64,000 nucleotides of DNA, taken from assembly GCA_947650365.1 (NCBI GenBank), contig OX393549.1, forward strand, positions 35,124,910 through 35,188,909. The letters run 5' to 3'. Origin of the DNA: Chamaelirium japonicum (Eukaryota; Streptophyta; Magnoliopsida; Liliales; Melanthiaceae). Positions 12,020 through 22,207 of this stretch are shown here, one piece after another. The notes under the pieces were generated by a model. That model made no database searches. It saw nothing but the letters and a program-made list of their open reading frames with translations, and had not been told where the DNA came from. The position numbers and the translations under genes are program-made. Positions within the stretch are counted from its first letter, which is position 1, and every line of letters begins with the position of its first letter.

Positions 12020-12226
12020 CCCCGAACCGCGGTGATACCGTGGTTTGGGTTCTGACCATCGACACCTGTTAGTTCTGTCCCAAAGGACGGTTCCGGATCA
12101 ATGTTGAGATCTACATGCCACCGAAAGGACCTCACGGAGCTCCTATCATAAGGGCTGAGTGATCAAACAGGTGGGGACAAGTGTCATTGGTTGGACCCCG
12201 AACCACGATGATTTCGTGGTTCGAGG
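12020..12226. mobile_element. MITE in the upstream region of the SAUR gene
   Basis: About 45 bp at the left (from 'ccccgaaccgcggtgat') returns inverted at the right (to 'gatttcgtggttcgagg') with several mismatches. Each arm is itself partly palindromic ('aaccgcggtgataccgtggt'). Length is 207 bp. I could not settle a target duplication or superfamily. It lies about 250-460 bp upstream of the SAUR TATA box. Confidence 0.65.
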
Positions 12227-12801
12227 CGAATATTTTAAGTCATTCGAATTAAAAAGAAATGCCTGGAGCCACACACATATATATTTTTGAGAAAACTAAT
12301 GTTAAGCCCTTCAAGCATATTATAGAGAAGGACTAGTATAGAGATGCTTTAGCGTTAGGTCCTTTCGTTGGCTGTGGCGGACTTATTATTTTTTTCTCAT
12401 AGGGGGCATAAATATTAAAAAGTATTTGGCATCACTGCCTCGCAACTGGAGGCTTTGACTGGCGGCGTGACAGAGTGACGGTGTTCCTACCCTTCCTTCG
12501 AGCCCACGGAGTTCTTCAGATATTTGGGGCCATACTTAGCCGACTCGGTCGGGATGCACGGGTTGAGAATAACAGATCGGGTCTAGTTTTTTTTTTCAAA
12601 AAATTTTATACATACCCCCAAAAACTTGTAAATATGTCCCGATTCCCACTCGATTCTTATTCACTTACAAAATTCGTTGTTAATTTAACCATTTTTTATA
12701 CCCCATATCCCAAGTCATGCCCTAATTAAAATAGGGTTGAAGTTGAATGACATAAAACTTGATTAAAAATCGAGATGAACTTCGAGCTTGGCAGAGCTTC
12801 A
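12227..12801. other. Intergenic sequence, mostly unassigned
   Basis: Nothing coding is convincing. The motif 'ctttagcgttaggtcctttcg' (about 12347) is the inverse of 'cggaacctaacgctaaag' near 1915, so part of this stretch probably belongs to the dispersed element around the first tandem array. T-rich and A-rich runs lie at 12585-12610. Confidence 0.35.
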
Positions 12802-13234
12802 CGGATGTTACAAAATGGTATCAGAGCCGGTTCTCCTCGCTATGGGGGGGTCTAACCCTACACGAGGACGTGTAGCCCTAAGAGGGGTGGATTGTGACGA
12901 CCAAGATCCAATAGGCCAATAGCCAAGAGCCAAGACTCCTGAGGCGGGAATGCCAAGATGGATGAGGTGAGGTGAGGTGAGGTGAGGTGTACAAGGCCAT
13001 GAGTTAGCCCCACATCGCCTGGAGAGAAGGAGATCATGAACTACTTATATAATTTCCCCTCCCAAACATAGAAGACGCGTTTTAAAACCGTGCGCCGCTA
13101 CGGAATTCGTAAGAACTCCGTAGTTAAGCGTGCTCGGGCGAGAGTAGTATCAAGATGGGTGACCACCCTGGGAAGTTCTCGTGCGGGCACGGGCAAAGTG
13201 GACAAAATCTTGTGTGTTTGGGGCGGATGTTACA
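12802..13234 (+). mobile_element. Cassandra-type TRIM retrotransposon, 5' LTR almost lost
   Basis: The intact right LTR runs 12893-13234, starts TGTGACGACC, ends GATGTTACA, and contains a 5S-rRNA-like segment, the hallmark of Cassandra. The primer-binding site TGGTATCAGAGC is at 12816-12827, and the purine tract 'taagaggggtgga' precedes the right LTR. Only about 80 bp lie between. Left of the primer site just 'cggatgttaca' of the 5' LTR remains, so the element is truncated. A (GAGGT)n run sits in the LTR at about 12963-12990. It encodes no protein and would depend on another element's enzymes. Confidence 0.9.
13089..13192 (+). ncRNA. 5S rRNA-like segment inside the Cassandra LTR
   Basis: The stretch contains 'agaactccgtagttaagcg', 'gggcgagagtagtat' and 'gatgggtgacc', the recognisable order of plant 5S rRNA including the A-box, intermediate element and C-box of the internal RNA polymerase III promoter. 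The 5' quarter is poorly conserved. It belongs to the LTR and is not a functional 5S gene; there is no tandem 5S array. Pol III transcription is a family property, not shown here. Confidence 0.88.
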
Positions 13235-13309
13235 AAATGGATCATAGCAGCAAGAAAGTGAAGATACACACAGATAACTTCTTCTCCACCAACAAAAATT
13301 GAACTCACT

Positions 13310-13525
13310 ATTTTTCTCTATTATAAATAGTTACTTTTTATTACCGAGATGTTACTATTTATATGATTTCCTTTATTATTAAGATGTTATTCTTCATGTG
13401 ATTTTCTTGTACAGCTGCATCTAGATCGAGCTAAAATGGACATTTTTCTATCGCTAAAGTATCTATTTGCTATCTTTATCGCTAAAAATAATATCTTATA
13501 AGGACCTATCACTAATTTGCCCAAC
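13310..13525. repeat. Dispersed repeat related to the flank of the 0.8-1.85 kb array
   Basis: Sequences such as 'gatgttattcttcatgtgattt', split here as 'atgttattcttcatg' and 'gtgattttc', and 'atcgctaaaaataatatctt' parallel 1800-2000 in the same order. The 150-bp tandem expansion is absent, so this looks like an unexpanded relative. Boundaries are uncertain. Confidence 0.45.
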
Positions 13526-14319
13526 AAATTTATCAGTGTAGTGAATAAGAGAACAGAGAAAATGTGAACCGGAGGTGAATTCAACACTTCATATCTTATT
13601 TGTTTTTCGTCGGAATTCAGCGATTCTGGATGTGTTACGATCCCCATTTAATCATCAATAACATCGTCTAGAGTTGAGGGGGAAAAAAAATTAAAGCCAA
13701 CACCAATATACAAGCTTGTAGAGTATGTATAAAATGTTAATCTTTTTTTTTTCCCAATGTGGGGGGGCTTGAGCCCCCACTGGGCCCAAGGTACGTAGGT
13801 TCGCCCATATTCGTTGGAATTGGGAGAAAGTGGTCAATGGTCGATCCAATGATTTTTTTTTGGTGATATCAAGATGTGCTAGTTTAGCTGGTAAAGTTTC
13901 TTGGTTAGCACGAGATCATCTGAGATTATAACTTCAAGTTAAATGATAGGTGAAAGCCAAAACTTAGTCATAATTGTCCGTCACACCTAACCCTAATCGA
14001 TGAATTGCACTCGATCAGCCCCGATCGGGATGCAAAAGAATGGATATGAATCAGTTTTGTCTTAAACTTATCTAGGTTTTAACCTCTGAGAATTTGCGCC
14101 CAAAACAATAATTGTAGTATCACTCATCAGAGAATAACAATAATTTTGCCTTGGTTAATTTCTCCTTTTGGCGGTTTGAACACGGCCTCCCACTTTCAAA
14201 TTTTTCCGAGATTCAGTTGTCTTCTTTCAAGTGTCGATCACCTCGGCTACAATTTTGTACCAAATATATCCCAGATCAAACTTATTCCTTTTCATTAACG
14301 GAAGCTATAGGGATATACA
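13526..14319. other. Intergenic sequence, nothing recognised
   Basis: I see no gene or bounded element between the dispersed repeat and the TRIM element at 14320. 'gggggggcttgagccccc' at about 13764 is an isolated short hairpin. Confidence 0.4.
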
Positions 14320-14646
14320 TGTTGAGAGAATGTCTCACATCGGATGATTAGGAGGCCGGTGAGATCCTTATAAAACTGTTGAGACCTCAACCCTTGATTT
14401 GGGTTTTATGGTTTGAGGATTTTTTACATGGTATCAGAGCTGAGCCATCACATCCACCTGCCGAGTGAGAAGATGGGGGCACAATATTACTACATAACAC
14501 GGACCAGAAGAAAAAAATCCGGCCTGCACATAAGAGGGAGTGTTGAGATAATAGTCCCACATCGATTTATTAATTAGGAGGTCGGTGAGAACCGAAAGTG
14601 CTACAACCTCAACCCTTGACCCGATTTTGTGGTTAGGGGAATTTCA
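14320..14646 (+). mobile_element. Short TRIM element, 327 bp
   Basis: Two diverged LTRs of about 106-109 bp (14320-14428 and 14541-14646) start TGTTGAGA and share 'cctcaacccttga'. The primer-binding site TGGTATCAGAGC follows the left LTR directly (14429-14440). The purine tract 'aagagggag' abuts the right LTR. Only about 112 bp lie inside and no protein is encoded. 'ggatatac' lies close to both outer ends but not flush, so the target duplication is uncertain. Confidence 0.88.
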
Positions 14647-15113
14647 AGAGGATATACTATGAGATAAGATCAGTCTTCACTGTCCATCCTGTGCTTCCAA
14701 CCGATTCAAATCATCCATAGATCTTCATTTTCTCTCTCCTCACCTTCCCAGGCGGTGACATTTTATGGGCGGGTACCAGCGGGCCGCAACTGAAAATGCT
14801 TGGCCAAACATTTAATTTCTCATACTTTTCAAACTCTTATCGATGTTTTTTTTTTTTGGAGGGATCTAACGGTCAGTAGATCATCTGTTAGTTCTTAGAA
14901 TACATGATGGACCAAAGTTGGAATCTATCTTGCCTGTGATATTTTTATTTTTTTTGAACCCACCATAAAAGTAAGAGCCCACTGTATTTTATATTTTTTG
15001 GTAAAAAAACATACACTAACATGCCCACTCAGCCAAGAAACAGAATCAATGGCTTCCCCTCAACCAAACGTGACCCATACCATCTAAATATACCAGCGCT
15101 TGACGATCCAGGT
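14647..15113. other. AT-rich intergenic sequence, nothing recognised
   Basis: I see no gene or bounded repeat. Confidence 0.4.
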
Positions 15114-16939
15114 GTTAGGATTAATATGTTCTTCATGCCAATTCCAACAATGACGATACTTGATTATGATTACATCACTGATACTCACACACCATAGTAC
15201 ATGAGATGTATAAATCCACTAGTCTACATTAGTGTAGTCGAGATGACTCAGGTATGAGGATGAGATCCGCATATAGGAGCTGTGGGTCACTGTACACACT
15301 CATGTAGGCTCGCAGTCGGTTACTAGACTAGACACCTAGTTTGCAAGACTGTAGCACACTAACCTTCTTCATAGGAGAGATGATCTATCTCGACCATCGG
15401 TATGAGATACCAAGTCATGTAATGTTGATGTAGCCGGAATGTATCGAACAGAATCAACAGAGGAAACTGATCTTAACACTTGTCACTCAAGACCATAGAA
15501 CCTTTACTGCTAGTTTACTAGAACCATAATCCTATGATGTGTTGTGAACTCTTAGTTTATTGTTCACCACTCTGATCACCTACCAAATAGTGTGGTCTAT
15601 CACAGACCTAAACCTGGGTAGATTGGATGGTTTACATTAGGCTTTAGGGAACGCAAGCAGTCCGTAGGAATTTCATATTCCCTTAGGGGAACTAGGTGTC
15701 TCATTGAGTGACTCTCATGAAGGGTTGATCAGTAAGGCAGGCCAGTTGTACTCGTACTAAGATAGTGATCACAAAGCTTTGAGAAGTTAGGACTCAGGTG
15801 AACTGATCTGAGAGGGATAGTCGGTACTGACCTCAGTTAGTTTCATGGACACCGGATTGGAAGGGTTCAAGTGCAGCATAGCAGGGTAAAGGGTACTCAT
15901 ATAATTACTAATAATCTCAGAGTACAGCAGTGTCTAAGCAGTGGTTATAGACATTGTTCACTGGTATGGCCTAGGCCATGGCACCAGTAGGAACCAAGGT
16001 TATCAGGTTCCCAAAGATTCCAACTCCTAGACACCACTAACAGCTAGCGAACCTAATTCAGTGTCGTTAGGGTTTACTGATAGTGGGTAACACCACGAAG
16101 ACCGGTAAACCCAGGGACAAGTGGATCAGGAGTTATAGCTTGGGTTTACCTAAGCGGTTCCTTTCTAGGGCCCTCACACGAAGGAAACCTAATTTGACTA
16201 GGATTCCTCAGTGGGACCCACCTGGTGGGCCTAGGCTCATGGAATGAAGATATGAATATTGATGTGTGAAAGTTAGTCATGTGTGATCTCTATAGTTTCC
16301 TAGGATCACTGGGTCTTGATTATGTTGACTTTTTTTCCAGAAAAGTCATAAGTGTCCATTAAAGGCTAAGTTGAACCTCGGACATTATAGAAGAAGTCAT
16401 TGGAGCCTAGTTAAATGGACATTAATGACTTCCTTAAAATATAGGAGGTGCTATAAGTACCCGGGATGGAGTGCGACTTTATCTTCTTATCTGGTCGACA
16501 TCCTGGTGGACTAAGGAGATAACCCATGAGTATAAGGGTATTATCGTAATTGTCTGAGGTGTTGACAGATAATTAATTATTTATTTTCTCTTACTGGTTG
16601 CCTAATTGGACTAAGAGAAGCCATGGCTCAAGTTAGGGTTTGACTGCAGTCAAATCGGGCTAATAAGTGCACAAGCCTTTCTTGACTTAAGTGGGTGCCA
16701 GAATATGCGGTTATAACTTGGGTGTTGTTGGCTGGCCCCTGTGGGTCCTACCTATGTGAATTTCGGTGAAGGGATAAGCCCTATCCAAAATTCACTAATG
16801 GATAAGATCCATAGGAGGTTGAGAGGATAGAGATTCAAGGGATCTCTATTCTTTCAAGATAGGAAATCCCTAAAAGGGATTTCGGCTTATAACTAACCCT
16901 AGCTGCCCCCCCTTGACCCTAGACCAAGCAAAAATCATG

Positions 16940-16983
<44 letters not shown>

Positions 16984-17430
16984 TGAGAGGTTCGGCCAAG
17001 AAAGAAGAGACGAAAAGAAAGAGAAAGAGAAAAAGAGAGAAGAAATAAGAGAAGGAAGAAAGGTCTTCCTCCCCTTCGGACTTCCACACAATGAATCTGT
17101 TCGTCTTCATCAAGCGTTCTTCACGAGGATTTAGGAGAAAGAGAAAATTCCCACAAGTAGACCATCGCAGCTCATGTGTGTCGGATAGGCGTTGAATCAA
17201 GATGATAGCGAGATTACAACTTCATCTTCAATCTTCGTCTTCATCGGATTTACAATCTTAGGCATCTATAAGTCCTAAGAGGTAAACTTCTAGTAATCCA
17301 TAGATGATGGTAGCCATTAGAATTAATTATTCTGAGACCATGATAATTCATAATTAATTATTATCTAGCTATGGTGTGAATTTTGTTTTGATCTGACGCG
17401 GAAATTTTTGCATCTCGACTTTTCGCTGGA
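15114..17430. mobile_element. Probable solo LTR or LTR remnant, related to 47850-49660
   Basis: It starts TGTTAGGATT, a common plant Copia LTR start. Over its first half it parallels 47850-49660: 'aggtatgaggatgaga' with 'cacatataggagg'-type text, and 'gactgtagcacac' with 'gactatagcac'. It has no protein domain over 2.3 kb and contains a (CT)n run at 16940-16982. The right end is not fixed; it may end near 'tgacgcggaaatttttgca'. A solo LTR is the simplest reading, but a paired LTR or clean target duplication was not found. Confidence 0.4.
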
Positions 17431-17433
17431 TAG

Positions 17434-17790
17434 TCAGAACCCTAATTCATACACTTTCTTTTGGGTGACGAAACACACTTCCGCTGCACGCTCGGACCAA
17501 CACCGAGGTAGAGCGTTGGAGAAGACATAACTGGTACCAGTCCAACACGCAGTACCAGCCAGCCAATCTGCCATAGTGTTCCCCTCCCGATAAGCATGTG
17601 AAATGGCTCTGATATGTCCACGGTATTTGATACCACAATCTACCAAATAGAGTTAAATGCACCCCATGGGATTTGCCACTTGGATGTGATCTCAATTGTA
17701 CTTCCAACCTGCTTGAGAAACGAACTAATTTGGTGTCTCTTACCTAAGGTTACATATCACAACCGTCCTATGGTAGGCAACCTGACAGGT
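17434..17790 (-). pseudogene. LINE-type RNase H fragment
   Basis: One minus frame reads 'RAISHAYREGNTMADWLAG', the C-terminal 'H..REGN..AD.LA' signature of the RNase H domain in plant non-LTR retrotransposons. Upstream text continues in other frames ('SKWQIPWGAFNSIW'), showing frameshifts. No reverse transcriptase or endonuclease domain is adjacent, so this is a dead 3' fragment. Confidence 0.75.
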
Positions 17791-17929
17791 GAATGATACT
17801 CATCCCTAACTGACGGTTGTGCCAAGTCATGTTACGTATGGGATGCCATATGAAATCATTACTCGTCTTTTCTTTTGTTTTGTACTATTTGTGAGCTTGG
17901 TAGGAGTGAGAGATAACATGTTGTTGGTT

Positions 17930-18473
17930 CACGAGTTTGACAGTCGAAAAGGACCAAATGCATCTACAATACATATAGTCATTGGAAGTCGAATGCATTC
18001 CAACAATCAAATGGAATATAGATGCATTTGTCCATGGTGGCCGAATGCATAGAAGGTACACTCGCCCTAGAATGGCAAAGTGACCCTATTTCTAGGAGGA
18101 GGAGGAAAAAGAAGAGAAGAGAAATATGAGGAGCAAGATGAAGGGAGGAGAAAAATAAGGAAAGTAGGAAGGAGGTGATGATTGGATGGGGCTGAATGGC
18201 GATGGCAGGTGGCGATATACACGGACACATGTGAGGAGAAAGAAGGGGAGGAAGAAGAAGGAAAAGAAGGGAAGGAGGTGATGGGTGGATGGGGCTGACG
18301 GATGACGGTAGTCAATAATATACATGAACATAATTGAGGAGAAAAAAGGGGTTTCCCTTGGCAAAAATCTGTGTTCCCTTTAGATGAGGTTATCTTAGGC
18401 AAAACGTGGGTTGTACTTGTGTACAGTGCCACCCTTAATAGAATTCAAGATAAACGTGCAAAACTTTGTTGTT

Positions 18474-18554
<81 letters not shown>

Positions 18555-18995
18555 GTTATGTGCATTCGGACTTGGTGGCTGAATGCCCCTTATGTGCATT
18601 CTACTGGGATGGCCGAATGCACAAAGGTGCATTCGGACTGGTATGACTGAATGCTACAATTTCAAGGAGGACGGGGGGAGGGGGGAAAAGGAGGAGGGAG
18701 GAGAGAGGAGGAGGAGAAAGAAGAAGGGGACGAGGAAGGGGGAGGCAGCGGCGGCAATGACGGGTTGGATGGGCGGTAGACGATGACACGCAGCACGAGC
18801 ACGAGGGAGGGATAAGAGGAGGAGGAGGGAGGAGGAAAGAGGATAGGAGGAAGCAGAGAAATCATCCATATATGTGGAGGTGATCTAGAGTGGGTGGACT
18901 GTAAGCAGCAACCCGTAATAAATTATAGGCTATATACAGGTGGAAGTGGCCTAAAGCAAATGGAGGGCTGTGTATAGCCAAACCCTAAATGTAAA
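17930..18995. repeat. GA-rich foldback-like element, relative of 5865-6591
   Basis: Long purine-rich blocks (18090-18340 and 18660-18850), 'gaatgca' motifs and a (GA)n microsatellite (18478-18551) recall the element at 5865-6591. The right end (about 18850-18990) is the inverse of the left end of that element. All long Ser/Leu/Pro frames here are low-complexity artefacts. Confidence 0.5.
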
Positions 18996-19044
18996 CTTGA
19001 GAAAGGTTTCAAAGAGATCAATATAAGGAAGTGTATAGTAATGA

Positions 19045-19226
19045 GAGAAATGCTATTAAGCTCGAAGGTTTTTCTGATTCCGCTCAGCCCGACTGACCTG
19101 CCCATGTACGAGTGGTGGGGGAAGAGATTTACATGTCGCTAGTGAGATTCAACCACCACTCGTACACGGCCACGCCAATCGGGCTCAGCGGAATCGGAAA
19201 ATCCGTGAGGCTTAATAGCATTTCTC
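19045..19226. mobile_element. Foldback MITE, 182 bp
   Basis: The left arm 'gagaaatgctattaagctcg' and the right arm ending 'gcttaatagcatttctc' are inverse over about 75 bp, including 'gattccgctcagcccga' and 'gtacgagtggtgg'. The central spacer is only about 30 bp. A diverged relative of the same length sits at 7688-7868. No protein is encoded. Confidence 0.85.
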
Positions 19227-19249
19227 AACTGTTATATTTAAGGTGGTAG

Positions 19250-20103
19250 GTTGATTTAATTGACCAATGGGTCGCACTCCAAGGACACAGCACCTCCCCA
19301 TGTTCTGTGGTCAGGATTCAGAGGTGGTGAGCAGAGTGGATCACACACAGTAAAATCTGAGAAACTATGGATGAGCTTCCCTGTCCAAAAGGGCCACCAA
19401 AGCAACAATAAAAGAGCTGCAAGAGTATAAAGAGGGTGAGGTCCACAACCCCAACAGGTAGGGCACTGACCAGGAGATCAACCAGCCAACATCTCTTGGT
19501 GAGCCTGACACCCCCCACATCTCTGTTTTGCACATGATGGCCATGTTACCTTGGGCCCCCCCATAGCCCTCACATGCCAACAGAACCAGGCTCCAGGCCC
19601 CATTGGTATCATCTCAAACAACTCCTACTACCCCCCCCCCCCCTTCAAGACTTCCATGACACAGCAACTACCCTACTGACAGATACAGCTAAACTCCCAA
19701 CTCCACCAGCCAAGCAAACAAGTCATTTTGTGGGGGCTCGGACTGCTCTAGTAACGAAATCGGCCAGTAACAGACCAGTTCTGTAGCACTCAGGACCATG
19801 CGATGTGGAAGCAATGGCCACGATGCACAAGGGCACTTCCACTAATAGCGGTCAGTGTGTTCATTATGGCCGCTGATTCCGCGCGTAGCAAAGTGGAGCC
19901 CGGAAAATCGAGGGGATGTCTTTTTTGCAAGGAAGGGGCAGCCAACAAAACCCTAACAAATTTGGTTGCAAACAATGTCTGTAGAAAGATGGAATGTTGT
20001 TTTTTGGGAATTCCGAAAGGACGCCGAGGATTATCAGACACACGATCAATACGGATTCATCGGAAGGAAGAAAAGGGAAAGGGTTTGTGCGATCACCAAA
20101 TTG
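19250..20103. other. Low-copy-looking DNA without a recognisable gene
   Basis: Minus-strand text at about 19870-20100 resembles a plant 5' leader ('gttagggttttg') leading to a short frame, MNTLTAISGSALVHRGH..., that ends after 24 codons. Its 'catggtcc' could be a splice donor. Downstream exons could not be found. A C13 run lies near 19630. Host origin is a guess. Confidence 0.25.
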
Positions 20104-20427
20104 TAGGACTAGCAATTCTAGACCCGACACGAAATTAGCAGGCTTGGATTAAATGGGTTTGGATCATAAACAGGTTGACACGACTAATCCGATTAATAAA
20201 TGGGTCAGGTCAGGGTGGCTTCAGGTTTGGGGCACATCTGTCATTAACCCGTTTATCAGGTCGGGTTAGGTGGGATCGAGTCAACTGAGTATGACCCATG
20301 GTAAGGGGCCTTGCCAGGTCTATTTGTTTGTAAGCAGGTCAGGTATGGATTTAGGGTTTAGACACGATTAGTTAAACATGTCATGTCTGGGTCTAGGGGT
20401 TCTGGACACGACCCATTGCCAGCCCTA
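20104..20427. mobile_element. hAT-like MITE, 324 bp
   Basis: The ends TAGGACTAGCAAT and ATTGCCAGCCCTA form imperfect terminal inverted repeats. The flanks CCAAATTG (20096-20103) and CCGAATTG (20428-20435) match at seven of eight bases, the 8-bp duplication of hAT elements. Inside are repeated 'gacacga..cc' and 'acccgttta' motifs. A related fragment lies at 46440-46572. Confidence 0.78.
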
Positions 20428-20832
20428 CCGAATTGGGTCCATTACCCGAAGGTTTTTGGTACACCTCGCCAATCTCCCAAAAAAAAAAAAAGGGATGATG
20501 TAGTCTACACCACAATGGGCTCTCGCTGATACGAGATGGCACGTAAAAACAGTAAGAATGTTCGACGGGAGATTTTCCAAGAGGGAGGTTGTAGTCGAGC
20601 CCAATGTTGTTCCTGACTAGAACAGTTCGACAACTTGTGAAAGCGAAGACGGAGATTTGTGTGAACCCTCATCAATCTCTAGCGGCGATGCATACTGTAG
20701 ATGATTCTGGAAATTACCAATCTCTAGCGGCGATGCATATTGTAGATGGCACGAATAGATACCGGTGCTAGTAATCATATGATGACGTCTCGGGCGTCGC
20801 ACTCTTACTGCTGGCCAGAACAACCCAAAGGA
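20428..20832. other. Left flank of the MULE, original continuation of the PPR 3' region
   Basis: Before the MULE inserted, this DNA adjoined 61812 and so lay downstream of the PPR gene. It carries a 46-bp-period tandem duplication containing 'caatctctagcggcgatgca' (about 20671-20748). No gene is recognised. Confidence 0.5.
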
Positions 20833-20841
20833 GGATTACAT
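20833..20841. repeat. 9-bp target-site duplication, left copy
   Basis: GGATTACAT here and again at 61812-61820, flush with the two MULE ends. The match is exact. Confidence 0.95.
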
Positions 20842-20999
20842 GAGGTTTTAACCAAAATGACCCTCAACTAACCTATATTGATCTAACTGACCCTAGATTT
20901 CAAAGATTTACTTTTGTGACCTTTTTTTTTTTTTTTGGACGACTTTGCCGCCGTGAATATCATCCGCTTTGAAGAGGTGCAGTGCAGCTCGAGGGTTTC
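20842..20999. repeat. MULE left terminal inverted repeat
   Basis: It runs from 'gaggttttaaccaaaatga' to about 'cgagggtttc' and is matched in inverse at 61652-61811 with scattered substitutions and a T-run length difference. Shared landmarks are 'aactaacctatattgatcta', 'caaagatttactttt' and 'ggacgacttt'. Confidence 0.93.
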
Positions 21000-21761
21000 T
21001 ATTTTTTCTCTGAGTTTTTCATCCGTATCAAAGAGAAGAGAGGGAGGGAGAGAGGGAGGGAGGAAGAGATAAAGAGAAGAGAGAAAGGGAAGGAGAGATA
21101 GAGAGAGAAAGGGCACATCTTCTTGGGGCGGAAAAGCTATCTACAGCGGCAGAGGAGTAGGAGCATCGCCGCCGGACTACTCTCTCTCACCTGAGGAATG
21201 TGGAAACCCTTTGTGAGGAATTGATCTACAGCAGCAACATCGTCATCGGACCCCTTCTCTCTCATGGTCTCACCCTTGATATTTTTTCGTTCTATTCCTC
21301 TTCAAATGCTATAATTTCCTTAAAATTTTTTTTTAAAAAATTCTATAGAAAAATTATAGGGTATTTATTTATCTATGATTAAACATTTGTGTTGTATGGT
21401 TTCTTAATGTTATTTGCATAACCCATTTGTGGAATTATGGTACGTGATTAAGCCTCCGCTTCATCTTACTCCAATATAGTGATATTTTTGTCGACCTTCG
21501 ATATCGATTCTCTCAGCATCCGGTGAAACTTTCTCCGACAATCACTTCGGGTGTTTTCATCCCGGCGACGACGAATTAATGACTACATAATTACATGTTT
21601 CGATTCAACCCTAATCTCTAGGAACCCATTGAATTGCTAAATCCTAAATCCCACATTCGGGAATGAGCTAAATATTGGTTATGTATCTATATATTATGTT
21701 GCTTGCACATTTCTTTAATGTATCGTACTAACTAATTTTAATATATTTATTTTGTTTGCAG
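21000..21761 (+). other. MULE 5' leader region
   Basis: A GA-rich tract (about 21028-21115) is followed by AT-rich sequence ending in 'tttgtttgcag', a good splice acceptor for the first recognisable transposase exon. Promoter elements were not identified. Confidence 0.5.
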
Positions 21762-22207
21762 CATACCACCATGGATACAACATTGCCCGTATTATGCGTT
21801 TGCGATGGAGATTTAGTTAAAGATAATGCTAAATATAAGTACACTGGTGGAACAACAAAGACGTTTTTTATGCCTCGTTCGTCTTCTTTTGATCAACTCA
21901 TTGATCTTATATATCGTTTTATGAATATTAAGAAAGATGAATATAATATCTCTATCAAGGTGGTATATCCTAGTACGGTCCCTTGTCCACCTGTCAAGAT
22001 TTTGGATGATGGTGACGTTGCTTTATTTATTGCCCATAGTATTCGTAACGTGAATAATTCAAATATTCTGTTGCTAGTAAGTAGAATACAAAAATGTCCC
22101 ATTTCACGTCATATCTTTCAAACAACTCTGAAGAGAAAGGTACCTGAAATCTGTAGAGAACGATCGAACGTTTGCAGGAAGAAATCAAAAATTCCTCCAG
22201 TTGTGAA
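21762..22207 (+). pseudogene. MURA transposase, N-terminal exon (PB1-like domain)
   Basis: The exon follows 'tttgcag'; a start codon at 21771 opens MDTTLPVLCVCDGDLV. The block with 'YTGGTTKTFFMPRSSSFDQL', 'DEYNISIKVVYP' and 'ILDDGDVALFI' resembles the PB1-like N-terminal region of many plant MURA proteins. After 'KKSKIPPVV' the frame is cut by the left Copia LTR. It resumes at 32037 with NAEDSPSRRDSSY, keeping frame once the Copia element and its 5-bp duplication are removed. There are no stops in this exon. Confidence 0.82.

Noticed and set aside
13089-13192. A 5S rRNA gene
   Set aside because: Only the 3' three-quarters resembles 5S, and the segment lies inside a Cassandra LTR. It is not a functional rRNA locus.
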